Source: a virus. Taken from it: a DNA stretch of 35,992 nucleotides. Under the pieces are notes generated by a model. It did not search any database and had not been told where the DNA came from. It saw nothing but the letters and a program-made list of their open reading frames with translations. Positions 6,882 through 14,185 of the stretch are shown piece by piece. The position numbers were made by a program, and so were the translations under genes. The stretch is from positions 1 through 35,992 of IMG/VR virus record IMGVR_UViG_3300027972_000033. One strand, given 5' to 3'. Each line of letters starts with the position of its first letter. Position 1 is the first letter of the stretch.

Positions 6882-7330
6882 ACATAACAGAAGCATCTAA
6901 AATAATGAAGACTGTAGCACTCTCAAAATCAAAACTTGATAAAAAGAACGAGCGCATCAAACAACTCGAAGCCGAACTTGCCCAGTCTAACGATAAACTT
7001 CACCGCCAGAACAACGAGTACATCGAAGTATGTTTCAACATCTCGTCAGAGCGCGAGGTTCTGAAAACCGAACTGGCCGAGGCGGTCGGAAAGCAACGGC
7101 AGTCTGAAGAAAGCGCAGATCACTATAAAGCCAAGGCCGAAGAATTTGCGAAGGAACTGTCCGAGTTCAAACGCCAGGTCGCGGCGGGCGAACTGTTTAC
7201 TCCGCAGACAATCCACAGCTTCCTTGAAACGAAGCGAGACAGATGGAACCCTCTTTACATGGCTGACTTGGTAAAGTTCGCCGCTGAACGACAAAGAAGA
7301 AACGGAGGCGGTTATGGTACACAGCGTTAG
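6878..7330 (+). CDS. coiled-coil protein, copy A of a repeated module (150 aa)
   Basis: A long heptad-rich coiled coil (residues about 10-100) contains ELSEFKRQVAAGELFTPQTI and ends in KFAAERQRR. Two following genes carry the same module (FKRQIAATEL...QFAAEQAKE and FERQIEEGEL...QFAAERAKE). The three look like tandem paralogues that lost or gained coiled-coil length. Function unknown. Confidence 0.6.
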   Translation: MNITEASKIMKTVALSKSKLDKKNERIKQLEAELAQSNDKLHRQNNEYIEVCFNISSEREVLKTELAEAVGKQRQSEESADHYKAKAEEFAKELSEFKRQVAAGELFTPQTIHSFLETKRDRWNPLYMADLVKFAAERQRRNGGGYGTQR

Positions 7331-7553
7331 TCCAGACTATTCAATCACTGACGAGCTTAGAGACAGGGCGGTCGGTGCTGAATCCGAACTCGCCGAGTTC
7401 AAACGCCAGATCGCGGCGACTGAGTTGATACCGGTTGATGTAGTAACCAATTTTGTCGCAGAAGATGCGCTTTTGACTGACGACGAGGTCTGGAAAATAC
7501 GAGAAGCCATTAAACAATTCGCCGCCGAGCAAGCAAAGGAGGGAGAGAAATGA
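7314..7553 (+). CDS. paralogue copy B of the repeated module (79 aa)
   Basis: Starts inside the end of copy A, with GGAGG five bases before the ATG. It shares AEFKRQIAATEL and QFAAEQAKE with copies A and C. At DNA level the stretch around 7393-7416 closely matches 7160-7183 of copy A, which points to a recent duplication or gene conversion. Ends in ATGA overlap with copy C. Confidence 0.6.
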   Translation: MVHSVSPDYSITDELRDRAVGAESELAEFKRQIAATELIPVDVVTNFVAEDALLTDDEVWKIREAIKQFAAEQAKEGEK

Positions 7554-7885
7554 TCGAACGTAAAGGCGGATTGAAGGGGCTAACTGGTGATGGTGGCGAG
7601 GTGTGGAATACGGCCTATGCGCTTGAGCAGTATAAGCAGACTGTTGCTGACTTAGCAACCGAACTAAACAAAACAAAAAAAAAGATAGAAGTACTCCAAC
7701 AGATACTTGTTGATGAAAGCCGCGAGAGAGCTAACTTTGAACGCCAGATCGAGGAGGGTGAATTGGTTAAGTTTAAAACTCTAATTGACTACGGGTTCTT
7801 TGACCACCACACGCCAGAAGGCCAAAATAGAATGGAAGAAGAGTTCCAACAGTTCGCCGCCGAACGAGCAAAGGAGTCCAAATGA
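7550..7885 (+). CDS. paralogue copy C of the repeated module (111 aa)
   Basis: Preceded by GGAGGGAGAG, a strong ribosome binding site. It has an internal coiled coil (LATELNKTKKKIEVLQQIL), then FERQIEEGELVKFKTLIDYG and QFAAERAKESK, the shared module. Overlaps the next start by ATGA. Confidence 0.6.
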   Translation: MIERKGGLKGLTGDGGEVWNTAYALEQYKQTVADLATELNKTKKKIEVLQQILVDESRERANFERQIEEGELVKFKTLIDYGFFDHHTPEGQNRMEEEFQQFAAERAKESK

Positions 7886-8112
7886 GAACGATAGAAAAGC
7901 AACGCATCTTCAAGCGGTTTATGAAAGGGTGGTCTACCCATTGCATTGCATTGGACTTGTTGATTAAAGCAAAAAATAAAACCATATCAAACGATGACAT
8001 TATATTGAAGCGCGGAGAAGTTGAGCAGGTAATCAGGGACGTTATCTTAACAAAGCTGGAGTTCTACGAAAGCTGGACGGGGGAAGCAAGCAGAAAGGAC
8101 GGTGGGGAATGA
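7882..8112 (+). CDS. small protein (76 aa)
   Basis: A helical, basic N-terminus (MRTIEKQRIFKRFMKGWSTH) and an acidic C-terminus. No family recognised. Supported by ATGA overlaps at both ends. Confidence 0.5.
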   Translation: MRTIEKQRIFKRFMKGWSTHCIALDLLIKAKNKTISNDDIILKRGEVEQVIRDVILTKLEFYESWTGEASRKDGGE

Positions 8113-8180
8113 TGTGGCAAATTGAAGATTCGGACTATGCAGAAAACGAGTGCGCGGCATGGTGGTGCTGTTGCGGTTAA
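8109..8180 (+). CDS. Cys/Trp-rich micro-protein (23 aa)
   Basis: A very short frame beginning ATGATG, overlapping the upstream stop (ATGA). The peptide ends AAWWCCCG after an acidic middle. Translation is plausible because of coupling, but nothing else supports it. After it, 8181-8278 holds no gene that I can see. Confidence 0.3.
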   Translation: MMWQIEDSDYAENECAAWWCCCG

Positions 8181-8278
8181 ACTTTAACGCGGAGACTCGG
8201 AGTGCCGGTTTAAAAGCTGGGCAACCACTCCCCGCTTGCAGGTGCAGGCGGCTCCGCAACTAATTGGGAAGGGATAAT

Positions 8279-8440
8279 ATGAACATCAGTACACGCGATT
8301 ACTTCGCGGCCAAAGCTATGGTTGAGCTGATGAGGACTAAAACAGCGAAAGAAAATCCAGCCGACACTATCGCAATCGGAGCGTACCTTATGGCTGACGC
8401 AATGGTTAGAGAGTCAAGGCGGTCACCTAGAGCGGAATGA
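8279..8440 (+). CDS. small protein (53 aa), DYFAAKAM type
   Basis: AAGGG lies five bases before ATG 8279. The sequence starts with ISTRDYFAAKAM and continues as a helix with an IGAYLMADAM motif. It resembles small helical proteins found often in phages of enteric and gut bacteria. Role unknown. Confidence 0.6.
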   Translation: MNISTRDYFAAKAMVELMRTKTAKENPADTIAIGAYLMADAMVRESRRSPRAE

Positions 8441-8460
8441 CACAAAGAAAGGAATAAATT

Positions 8461-8628
8461 ATGAACGGAATGACTAAAAAGCAGGTTGCGGTAGAGATTG
8501 AGCGAATTGTTCAGGCGGCGAGAAAGCATCAGCGGATAAGTGAGTATTCGGCTCGGTGGCAGGTTGAACACGCGGCTATGGCAGGAGTTAGGAAATGCGC
8601 AAACGATATGATTTCTAACCCCGCCTAA
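8461..8628 (+). CDS. small helical protein (55 aa)
   Basis: AAAGGA precedes ATG 8461 by seven bases. Two helices (KKQVAVEIERIVQAARKH and a Trp/His-rich one). No family recognised. It is the last well-supported rightward gene. A possible 27-residue frame follows at once (8629-8712), but only its abutting start supports it. Confidence 0.5.
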   Translation: MNGMTKKQVAVEIERIVQAARKHQRISEYSARWQVEHAAMAGVRKCANDMISNPA

Positions 8629-8708
8629 ATGACCTGCAATCCACGACCTGCACCGGAGCGCACGCAAGACGTTTCGGGCAGTGTTCGTGGAACCTGCAAT
8701 CCTCACAG

Positions 8709-8855
8709 TTAATCGTCGTCAGATTTGTCATGTCGCACACTCATTATCTTTCGGACGTTGGTTAGTATTTTCTCTCTGAACATCTCACAGTCATTGCCGC
8801 AACGACGACACTCAAAGTTTTTGTCAAGCTGACCACCGCAGTTAGGGCATTTCAT
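8709..8855 (-). CDS. zinc-ribbon mini-protein (48 aa)
   Basis: Has CPNCGG and CRRCGNDC in the first 25 residues, a clear four-Cys ribbon, then a basic helix and an acidic tail. It is the last gene of the leftward operon and converges with the rightward cluster. Function unknown. Confidence 0.6.
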   Translation of the reverse strand: MKCPNCGGQLDKNFECRRCGNDCEMFREKILTNVRKIMSVRHDKSDDD

Positions 8856-8858
8856 AGC

Positions 8859-9098
8859 CTACTTCTCCGGTGGCACGATTAACCAGCCTGCTGGGATTGT
8901 AGACGAGCCTTTGATGCGAGTCAGCGTCTTACCCTCCCCGTACAGCAAACCCCCGTCCTTGATGGCAATGCCTTCGGGCGGCGAGGTGTAGACGGCCTTG
9001 TCATTCAGCAGGTGTTGTTTTTCGTAGCTCACGCACCCGCTTGTGGATACGAGCAAGCCGCTTAGAATCATCAGGAGCAGTTTCGATTTTGCGTTCAT
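8859..9098 (-). CDS. small lipoprotein, possible outer-membrane spanin (79 aa)
   Basis: Start at 9098 with AAAGGA six bases upstream. A Lys-containing N-terminus and hydrophobic stretch lead to SGC, a plausible lipobox for lipidation at Cys. The gene starts inside the preceding gene in a different frame. That nested arrangement, a membrane-anchored charged protein plus a lipoprotein, is typical of Rz/Rz1 spanin pairs, which fuse the inner and outer membranes during lysis. Sequence similarity is not detectable by eye. Confidence 0.55.
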   Translation of the reverse strand: MNAKSKLLLMILSGLLVSTSGCVSYEKQHLLNDKAVYTSPPEGIAIKDGGLLYGEGKTLTRIKGSSTIPAGWLIVPPEK

Positions 9099-9195
9099 CT
9101 TCTTTCCTTTGGTCAGAGCGTTTGCCAAGCCATGATAGCCAGACCCCGAAGGCTCCGACTAGCACAGCCGTGACAACGCTGACCCATGAGGGCAT
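9001..9195 (-). CDS. single-span membrane protein, possible inner-membrane spanin (64 aa)
   Basis: One N-terminal membrane helix (VVTAVLVGAFGVWLSWLG) is followed by a highly charged segment (RSDQRKEDERKIE, RIHKRVRELRK). Coupled to the upstream holin-like gene by TAATG and overlapping the downstream lipoprotein by 98 bases. It is short for an Rz protein, so the spanin call comes from gene arrangement. Confidence 0.5.
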   Translation of the reverse strand: MPSWVSVVTAVLVGAFGVWLSWLGKRSDQRKEDERKIETAPDDSKRLARIHKRVRELRKTTPAE

Positions 9196-9353
9196 TACTT
9201 AGCTTTCGGGATGAGGTTTAGCCAGCTGAGGCACTTGGCGACAAATCCGTCGTCTTTTGGGCTTGGCGTGAGTTTTGCGATAGCGGCAACAACCGCCAGA
9301 GTGGAAGCAACGATTCCGAGAACCGCCTCATAATTTTCCATTAACCACTTCAT
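9195..9353 (-). CDS. holin-like small membrane protein (52 aa)
   Basis: One hydrophobic span (AVLGIVASTLAVVAAIAKL) follows a short N-terminus, and a basic C-terminus ends LIPKAK. GGAG precedes the ATG. Size and place beside spanin-like genes fit a small holin or a holin accessory. This is an inference. Confidence 0.5.
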   Translation of the reverse strand: MKWLMENYEAVLGIVASTLAVVAAIAKLTPSPKDDGFVAKCLSWLNLIPKAK

Positions 9354-9389
9354 AATTACTTCTCCTTACCCCGCTTAATTGCGGGAAAT

Positions 9390-9776
9390 CTATTTAATGC
9401 ACAGCATCGTTACCATGTGGTCTAGCTGAGGCATCAGCTTCAATAAAATAAACCCGCCAATAGCAACAGAAAGAGGAACCTTAAACGTAGTTCCAAACAG
9501 CGCAATCTTGCCCATCTTGCCTGAATGGTTCAGCGCACAATGCTCAGTCTTTTGAAACATAGAGAGGCTCAAAACTATGGTACGCAACAGCCGCCCCTGC
9601 TCAATCATTTCTTCCGTAAGCCAGAACAAAACGTCACCAGTAAGTTTCGGGTCTCCTGCGTGACCGTTAGTGAGGCTCTTGGCTTTTAACAAAATGGATG
9701 CTTCACTTTCCATGCGAACCCGCTCGTCGTGTTCTGCCATTTGTTCTGCGGCCTCTTTCTGCTTTTTCTCGGTCAT
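9390..9776 (-). CDS. membrane-anchored protein near lysis genes (128 aa)
   Basis: A charged N-terminal half (KKQKEAAEQMAEHDERVR) is followed by a C-terminal membrane segment (VPLSVAIGGFILLKLMP). It could be a holin or antiholin component, or a superinfection protein. It lies between the lysis-type genes and the tail-fibre genes. Confidence 0.55.
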   Translation of the reverse strand: MTEKKQKEAAEQMAEHDERVRMESEASILLKAKSLTNGHAGDPKLTGDVLFWLTEEMIEQGRLLRTIVLSLSMFQKTEHCALNHSGKMGKIALFGTTFKVPLSVAIGGFILLKLMPQLDHMVTMLCIK

Positions 9777-9812
9777 TGCATCTCCCCTGCTATTTGGCCT
9801 TTCGGCTGGCTT

Positions 9813-9935
9813 TTAAGCCGTGGTTAATACCCTGTAAATAATAATCATCAAAACGATTGCGACAGTCGCCAGAACCGCTCGCGTCATTACGAAGCAGTTG
9901 TATTCGAAGGTGTCGGGGTCTTTCTGCTTGTGCAT
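9813..9935 (-). CDS. tiny membrane protein (40 aa)
   Basis: GGAG six bases before the ATG. The N-terminus is acidic/basic and hydrophilic (MHKQKDPDTFEYN), then a single membrane helix (VLATVAIVLMIIIYRVL). A small holin-like or membrane regulator role is possible from position only. Confidence 0.5.
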   Translation of the reverse strand: MHKQKDPDTFEYNCFVMTRAVLATVAIVLMIIIYRVLTTA

Positions 9936-9964
9936 CCGTATCTCCTCAAATGTGCGGTCTAGGT

Positions 9965-10294
9965 TCACTGCACTTCTCCGGTAAATACGTTTCCATCTTT
10001 GTCACATCTGACCAATCCGAAAGTATCTAAAGCCGTTTGCATATCCGGCAATCCATGAATCACCAGAGCCTTTCCCGACGTAAGAATTTCAATCGCTTGC
10101 TCCTTAGTGAAAGTTCCGGCGGTTACGTTTTGAACGGTTTCGGAATCAGGCACTTTGGAAAGGTCTGGATTTGTCCACCAGCCAAAAACAAACACGCTCC
10201 CCAAACTATTTTTAATAAACTGCCCGCCAATAATTCCATCAAGAACGGGTTGCGTTTCACTACCAACTGGAGAAAGTATAAGAACACTTTTCAT
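9965..10294 (-). CDS. small protein of unknown function (109 aa)
   Basis: No signal peptide, no recognised domain. Starts MKSVLILSPVGSETQPV and contains a TFTKEQAIEILTSGK helix. Lies at the end of the tail-tip/fibre set, two bases after the LamG-like gene. Confidence 0.55.
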   Translation of the reverse strand: MKSVLILSPVGSETQPVLDGIIGGQFIKNSLGSVFVFGWWTNPDLSKVPDSETVQNVTAGTFTKEQAIEILTSGKALVIHGLPDMQTALDTFGLVRCDKDGNVFTGEVQ

Positions 10295-10295
10295 A

Positions 10296-11003
10296 TTATG
10301 GCCTCGTGATTAATATGTCTCTGAAAGACATTTCAACTTTTGAACTTGCATCAGGTGAGTTAAAATAGACCGCATTTACCGTTCCTGATGATGTATCTAG
10401 AGTCTGTGAATTTGTCACCCCATTCACTACAGAATAGACAGTATTTGTGGTGCGTGTAACGAAGATGTTATTCCAAACTCCGGTTAAGCACAGTCCCAAA
10501 TCTTTGGCCCCAATTCCAACATGAGTAAAGGCAATCTGCCTATTCGTTCTGACCTGAAATCCCCAATTTCCAGCAGCAGCACTACTAGAAAAAATATACG
10601 TTCTCAACCCCGCATTAGTATTCGCAAGTGCTGGAACGAAAAACTTACATGAGAATGTGAAGTTTGACTGAAACGGAAATGGCCCAACAGGCAAAACATC
10701 ATCAGCATCAAAATACAGTTCGTTGGTTCCTGCTACAGAGCGAATGATTGGCTGTAAAGAAGCCGTTGCCTGCGTGATGTTCGTATTAAAACAGTTCTTG
10801 GCATAACAGGGATAAAGGACATTCGTCGCACCCGACCTTATGATTGGACTCTCTGCGGTTAACCACAGGACAGAGTTTGTCCACGTATCAAACGGCATCG
10901 TAGCGGCTTCGACCACGTAGGGCGATTTCGTAGCAAACACCCCGTTAGTAATCGCTCCGGCTTGCAGTGCCAGACCGCATAGAATGGCAAGTATCCACTT
11001 CAT
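10296..11003 (-). CDS. secreted LamG/concanavalin-like protein (235 aa)
   Basis: The N-terminus is a Sec signal peptide (MKWILAILCGLALQAGA). The rest is beta-rich and looks like a LamG/ConA-type jelly roll (FTFSCKFFVPALANTN, WGFQVRTNRQIAFTHVG, VWNNIFVTRTTNTVYSVVNG). This fold binds glycans or peptides. It is encoded among tail-tip genes, so it may be an adhesin or decoration protein that passes through the host export route. Function inferred. Confidence 0.6.
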   Translation of the reverse strand: MKWILAILCGLALQAGAITNGVFATKSPYVVEAATMPFDTWTNSVLWLTAESPIIRSGATNVLYPCYAKNCFNTNITQATASLQPIIRSVAGTNELYFDADDVLPVGPFPFQSNFTFSCKFFVPALANTNAGLRTYIFSSSAAAGNWGFQVRTNRQIAFTHVGIGAKDLGLCLTGVWNNIFVTRTTNTVYSVVNGVTNSQTLDTSSGTVNAVYFNSPDASSKVEMSFRDILITRP

Positions 11004-11004
11004 T

Positions 11005-11313
11005 TTATGGGTTCCTCGTAAAGCGTTTGACGTTGTTGGTTGCGTCGTAGAACTCGGTGTAAACGTAGTTGGTTCCGTTTGCTGTGGCAGTCCAATTCAG
11101 CACGGCGTTGGTCAATCCAGCCTTCAAAGCCAGCGCATCCTCAACCGCCTTATTGTTCGGAACCGTGTTCGTTTCAGAGTTGACGGTGGGGGTGATGTTG
11201 GAAATAGAGAGCTTGGTGGCGAGTTGCGCGGTGGTTACTCCACCGCCACCGCTATATTGGCCAAAGGCATAAGCCGCCGCTAAAAGTACCGCTGTTGCTA
11301 TTTTTATCTTCAT
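11005..11313 (-). CDS. secreted fibre-like protein (102 aa)
   Basis: AGGAG upstream of the ATG. A signal peptide (MKIKIATAVLLAAAYAFG) is followed by a Gly stretch and a segment with NTVPNNKAVEDALALKAG, a pattern of trimeric phage-fibre shafts. It directly precedes the LamG-like gene, and the two could form one appendage. Confidence 0.55.
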   Translation of the reverse strand: MKIKIATAVLLAAAYAFGQYSGGGGVTTAQLATKLSISNITPTVNSETNTVPNNKAVEDALALKAGLTNAVLNWTATANGTNYVYTEFYDATNNVKRFTRNP

Positions 11314-11324
11314 ATCATTTTCTC

Positions 11325-11999
11325 CTATTTGATATATCTCTGTCTGCTACCACGGTCATTTGACGGAATGTGCAAAGCCGCCTTGATAAAAAGAGCATCA
11401 GCCTCATACGTATCCCCATCATCAGCCGGATTTCTATACAGCCTAAAGCGTATAATGTCTCCAACGTGCCAGCCGGCAGACGGTGCCGGTATATTCACCA
11501 CATTTGAGCCGTTTTTAAAGGCATCAATGAAGTGCCAATACTGCTTGTTATCAACTTGTTTTGAGGCAGTTATTGTTGCTCCAGTTTCTGGTGCGCCTTG
11601 AGCTGGTAGATAACAATAATCGACATTCCATTTAACTATACCTGAGCCTGTCGTTGATGGCATCCAGTGAATATGCATTTCTAATTCTAGAGGATTTCCT
11701 TCGATGTCGTTTTCTCCATTAGATAGTTCATCAATAGCCAAGTCGTGCGGGATTTCAAAATGATTACAAAGTACTTCAGTCGTATTTGCACCATCAAATG
11801 AGTAAGTGGCACACGTAACACCTGCTATTGTAGGTGAAACTACATCAGGCGCAGATGCTCCAGTTGGTGTAACCCACGGCCCACCTACATATTCATCTCT
11901 GTACCGAATGGAGTGGAAACCATCGTCGGTGATTTTTTCAACCACCTTGTCGTTGGCTTCGTTGTAAACCTCAATCTGATTGGATATGATCTTTTTCAT
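11325..11999 (-). CDS. tail-associated beta protein (224 aa)
   Basis: Start set at 11999, two bases after the preceding stop. The longer frame has no better signal. The sequence FEIPHDL...HIHWMPSTTGSG...VKWNVDY resembles a protein found beside tail-fibre genes in many prophages, with the HxHW motif. Probably a virion surface or receptor-binding component. Biochemical role unknown. Confidence 0.6.
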   Translation of the reverse strand: MKKIISNQIEVYNEANDKVVEKITDDGFHSIRYRDEYVGGPWVTPTGASAPDVVSPTIAGVTCATYSFDGANTTEVLCNHFEIPHDLAIDELSNGENDIEGNPLELEMHIHWMPSTTGSGIVKWNVDYCYLPAQGAPETGATITASKQVDNKQYWHFIDAFKNGSNVVNIPAPSAGWHVGDIIRFRLYRNPADDGDTYEADALFIKAALHIPSNDRGSRQRYIK

Positions 12000-12001
12000 A
12001 T

Positions 12002-12844
12002 TTACCACCCGAAGCTCTGGACGTTCACCCATGAATAGGAGTTTGTGCCGGTCTGCATGGACACGTCAATGAATGAATTTGATGATGTTTTATAGTAGCG
12101 CATCCGTCCTACGTTAGATGCCGATGCCGCAATATTGGTGTCTGAAATAGTTTTGTATTGCTCGTCAAGCTCAGCCCATGACTTAGCGCAAGTCGGCGTT
12201 TGCGCTAGGATAACGCCTTCGGTAGCGTGTACCTTGGCAACCCGCCCAACCTGAAAAGCGTCTGTAGGGTATGCCGGACTGTTAGTGATTGCTGGGCCAT
12301 TGGTGCTGGCGTAGAGTTCGGCGTTCAACGAATAAGCAGACGTATTAACGTCTCTCACAAGCCCGCGCAGAGTGACATAGCCATTGTTATTTTTCGGTAT
12401 ATTTTCCGTTGCTATACCTAAAGGCGCATGACCACCATTATGAACGTCAATCAACGGTTTATTTCCGCTGAATCCCGTCTGGTAAACTACCCATCCGTTT
12501 GTTAAGGCGGCTCCTGATTCGTTCCTTGCTCGGATATAATCTTCCTGCCCGATTTGTAACGTAACATTCCCGCCAGCCATTCCGACATCGAGCGTACCGT
12601 CTTCTGAGTTCCATCCTAGTTGACCTTCTGACAAGGTGTTCGTGATGGTCGTATTGAAGGACACCGCATAAAGCGCGGCGGTGGTGTTGGGCTGGATTGC
12701 GGTTGATGCTTTTAATACCGTTTCCTGATAGGTCGAGTTTGAGAAATTAACATAACTCAAATCGGCAATTTCTTTTGATAATGGCGTGTAATTAACTGCC
12801 GATGCAATCGCACAAAATAACAACCATATCATTATCGTTTTCAT
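12002..12844 (-). CDS. secreted tail-fibre-like protein (280 aa)
   Basis: Start at 12844 because the signal peptide (MKTIMIWLLFCAIASA) begins there. The mature protein starts VNYTPLSKEIADLSY. The middle has GWNSEDGTLDVGM and VTLQIGQEDYIRARNESG, a beta-repeat pattern that I recognise from phage tail appendage proteins. A signal peptide on such a protein is unusual. Confidence 0.65.
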   Translation of the reverse strand: MKTIMIWLLFCAIASAVNYTPLSKEIADLSYVNFSNSTYQETVLKASTAIQPNTTAALYAVSFNTTITNTLSEGQLGWNSEDGTLDVGMAGGNVTLQIGQEDYIRARNESGAALTNGWVVYQTGFSGNKPLIDVHNGGHAPLGIATENIPKNNNGYVTLRGLVRDVNTSAYSLNAELYASTNGPAITNSPAYPTDAFQVGRVAKVHATEGVILAQTPTCAKSWAELDEQYKTISDTNIAASASNVGRMRYYKTSSNSFIDVSMQTGTNSYSWVNVQSFGW

Positions 12845-12854
12845 TTTACACCCA

Positions 12855-13148
12855 TTAGAACGCGGCGAAATCAACGGCACTTGTCGAGCTTGCTGTCCGA
12901 TAACAGACGCACTTGATGTTGACGTATTGGTCGCCGTTAAAATTGAAGCTCATTCCGCTTGATACGCGAATTGCTTTTCCTGCCGCATACATTACGTCAA
13001 ATTCTGCTATCGTGCAGTTTGACAGCACAAAGACAGGCTCAGAACCGACAACGTAGCACGAAAGGTTATTCGCCTTTGCTTCCGATGGTGTCCAGATTGC
13101 AGTGGTATCGCTTGCCGTAACTTGTTTGCCTTCACCGTATGTCATCAT
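12855..13148 (-). CDS. small virion-type protein (97 aa)
   Basis: GGAGG seven bases before the ATG. Beta-rich with four cysteines. No family recognised. Preceded by a promoter-like repeat (13175-13203) shared with the tail-tube gene. Confidence 0.55.
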   Translation of the reverse strand: MMTYGEGKQVTASDTTAIWTPSEAKANNLSCYVVGSEPVFVLSNCTIAEFDVMYAAGKAIRVSSGMSFNFNGDQYVNIKCVCYRTASSTSAVDFAAF

Positions 13149-13174
13149 AATTAATCCTCCCGCCGTTATTCGTT

Positions 13175-13203
13175 ATTTAAAATCCTATGGATTGCAAAGT
13201 CAA
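13175..13203 (-). promoter_or_regulatory. promoter-like repeat, copy 2
   Basis: Read on the minus strand: TTGACT, 16 bases, TTTAAAT, starting right after the TAA of the upstream gene and ending 27 bases before the next ATG. The same elements with the same spacing occur at 18395-18423. Confidence 0.45.
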
Positions 13204-13204
13204 A

Positions 13205-13711
13205 TTAGGCACTTGTCCCGCCGATGTAGATGTCGAACGTAACGCCGGTTCCTGCCCCGCTATTAGCAATCTTGAGCAAGTCGCCAGTTCCTGCTGTCAC
13301 CGCATAACCTGGATCTGTCGGGGTGTAGAGAAAAAGTATGCCGCCAGGCTTAACGACCACGATGTCTGATGAATTGCCAACCCAGTTGATGAACTGATTG
13401 GATGCCGCACCGCCTACAAGCACGTTGTTTGTGTTCGCAGAGGAAGCCACGACGCAGATCATGCGAACATCCGCGAACACGCAAGTTTGACCGAGCGTGT
13501 CAACCAGTTCGCCGGACAAGTCTAAATCCTCGCTTGCAGATGCCGTAAGTGTACGTGTTGCAGAGTATAGCAAGTCTATTTTTCCTGCGGTTGTACCGTT
13601 TGTTATGCTGTAAAAAATCGGCTTAAATAATTCAGCAGAAGTCGAGTATGTTGTAGCCTTCGCGTTTTTAAGGTCAAGTGATAGGTTTATAAATCCGCTT
13701 ACTATTGCCAT
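13205..13711 (-). CDS. beta-rich structural protein (168 aa)
   Basis: Strong AAGGAG upstream. The sequence alternates small and beta-forming residues (TTAGKIDLLYSATRTLTASA, GGILFLYTPTDPGYAV) like tail-tip or decoration proteins. No specific family recognised. Lies in the tail-tip module. Confidence 0.6.
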   Translation of the reverse strand: MAIVSGFINLSLDLKNAKATTYSTSAELFKPIFYSITNGTTAGKIDLLYSATRTLTASASEDLDLSGELVDTLGQTCVFADVRMICVVASSANTNNVLVGGAASNQFINWVGNSSDIVVVKPGGILFLYTPTDPGYAVTAGTGDLLKIANSGAGTGVTFDIYIGGTSA

Positions 13712-13726
13712 GTTGTTCTCCTTTTT

Positions 13727-13888
13727 TTATTGCCCTAGTTCAATTTCCCATTTGCCTTTGAGTATTCTCATTGAGGCAATGCCAGACATTGATTGCCTTT
13801 GAATTACGATGCAGTTTTCAGATCCATCGTGAAGTTTGTTCCACTCGCCACCCAAATAAATCATATTACCGTATGGTTGTCCAATCAT
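13727..13888 (-). CDS. small protein (53 aa)
   Basis: Start at 13888 from the ATGA overlap with the preceding stop. The longer frame from 13981 is out of step with the gene packing. Contains GGEWNKLHDGSENCIVIQRQ. Function unknown. Confidence 0.5.
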   Translation of the reverse strand: MIGQPYGNMIYLGGEWNKLHDGSENCIVIQRQSMSGIASMRILKGKWEIELGQ

Positions 13889-14184
13889 GCTACGCTTTCT
13901 GCGTTTACCGAAATAACAAGCCTGCCAGAAATCACTGTTGCAGTATAAGATGAAAAAGAGGCTGATCCGGTTAGATTCCACACCACGTTGTTAAGCGTAA
14001 AAATTAGAGCATCGCCAAAATCAAAAACGAGTCGGCTTTCTTCTAAATAAACGCGAGGCTCAATTCCTTCATATCCGGACGGCAACGTAAAAGAAATGTT
14101 ATTGACGGCTGAAAAAAGCGCATTTGCTTCTTTACAAAAATTAATCATAGGCCCTGTTCCGACAAAGTCATCCTTAAGTTTCAT
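13885..14184 (-). CDS. small tail-module protein (99 aa)
   Basis: Start at 14184, two bases after the upstream stop. Beta-rich (RVYLEESRLVFDFGDALIF). No family recognised. Probably a tail-tip component by position. Confidence 0.5.
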   Translation of the reverse strand: MKLKDDFVGTGPMINFCKEANALFSAVNNISFTLPSGYEGIEPRVYLEESRLVFDFGDALIFTLNNVVWNLTGSASFSSYTATVISGRLVISVNAESVA

Positions 14185-14185
14185 A

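Noticed and set aside
8629-8712. 27-codon frame directly after the last rightward gene
   Set aside because: Supported only by abutting start. It includes a short direct repeat (ACCTGCAATCC at both ends) that may instead be part of the convergent intergenic region.
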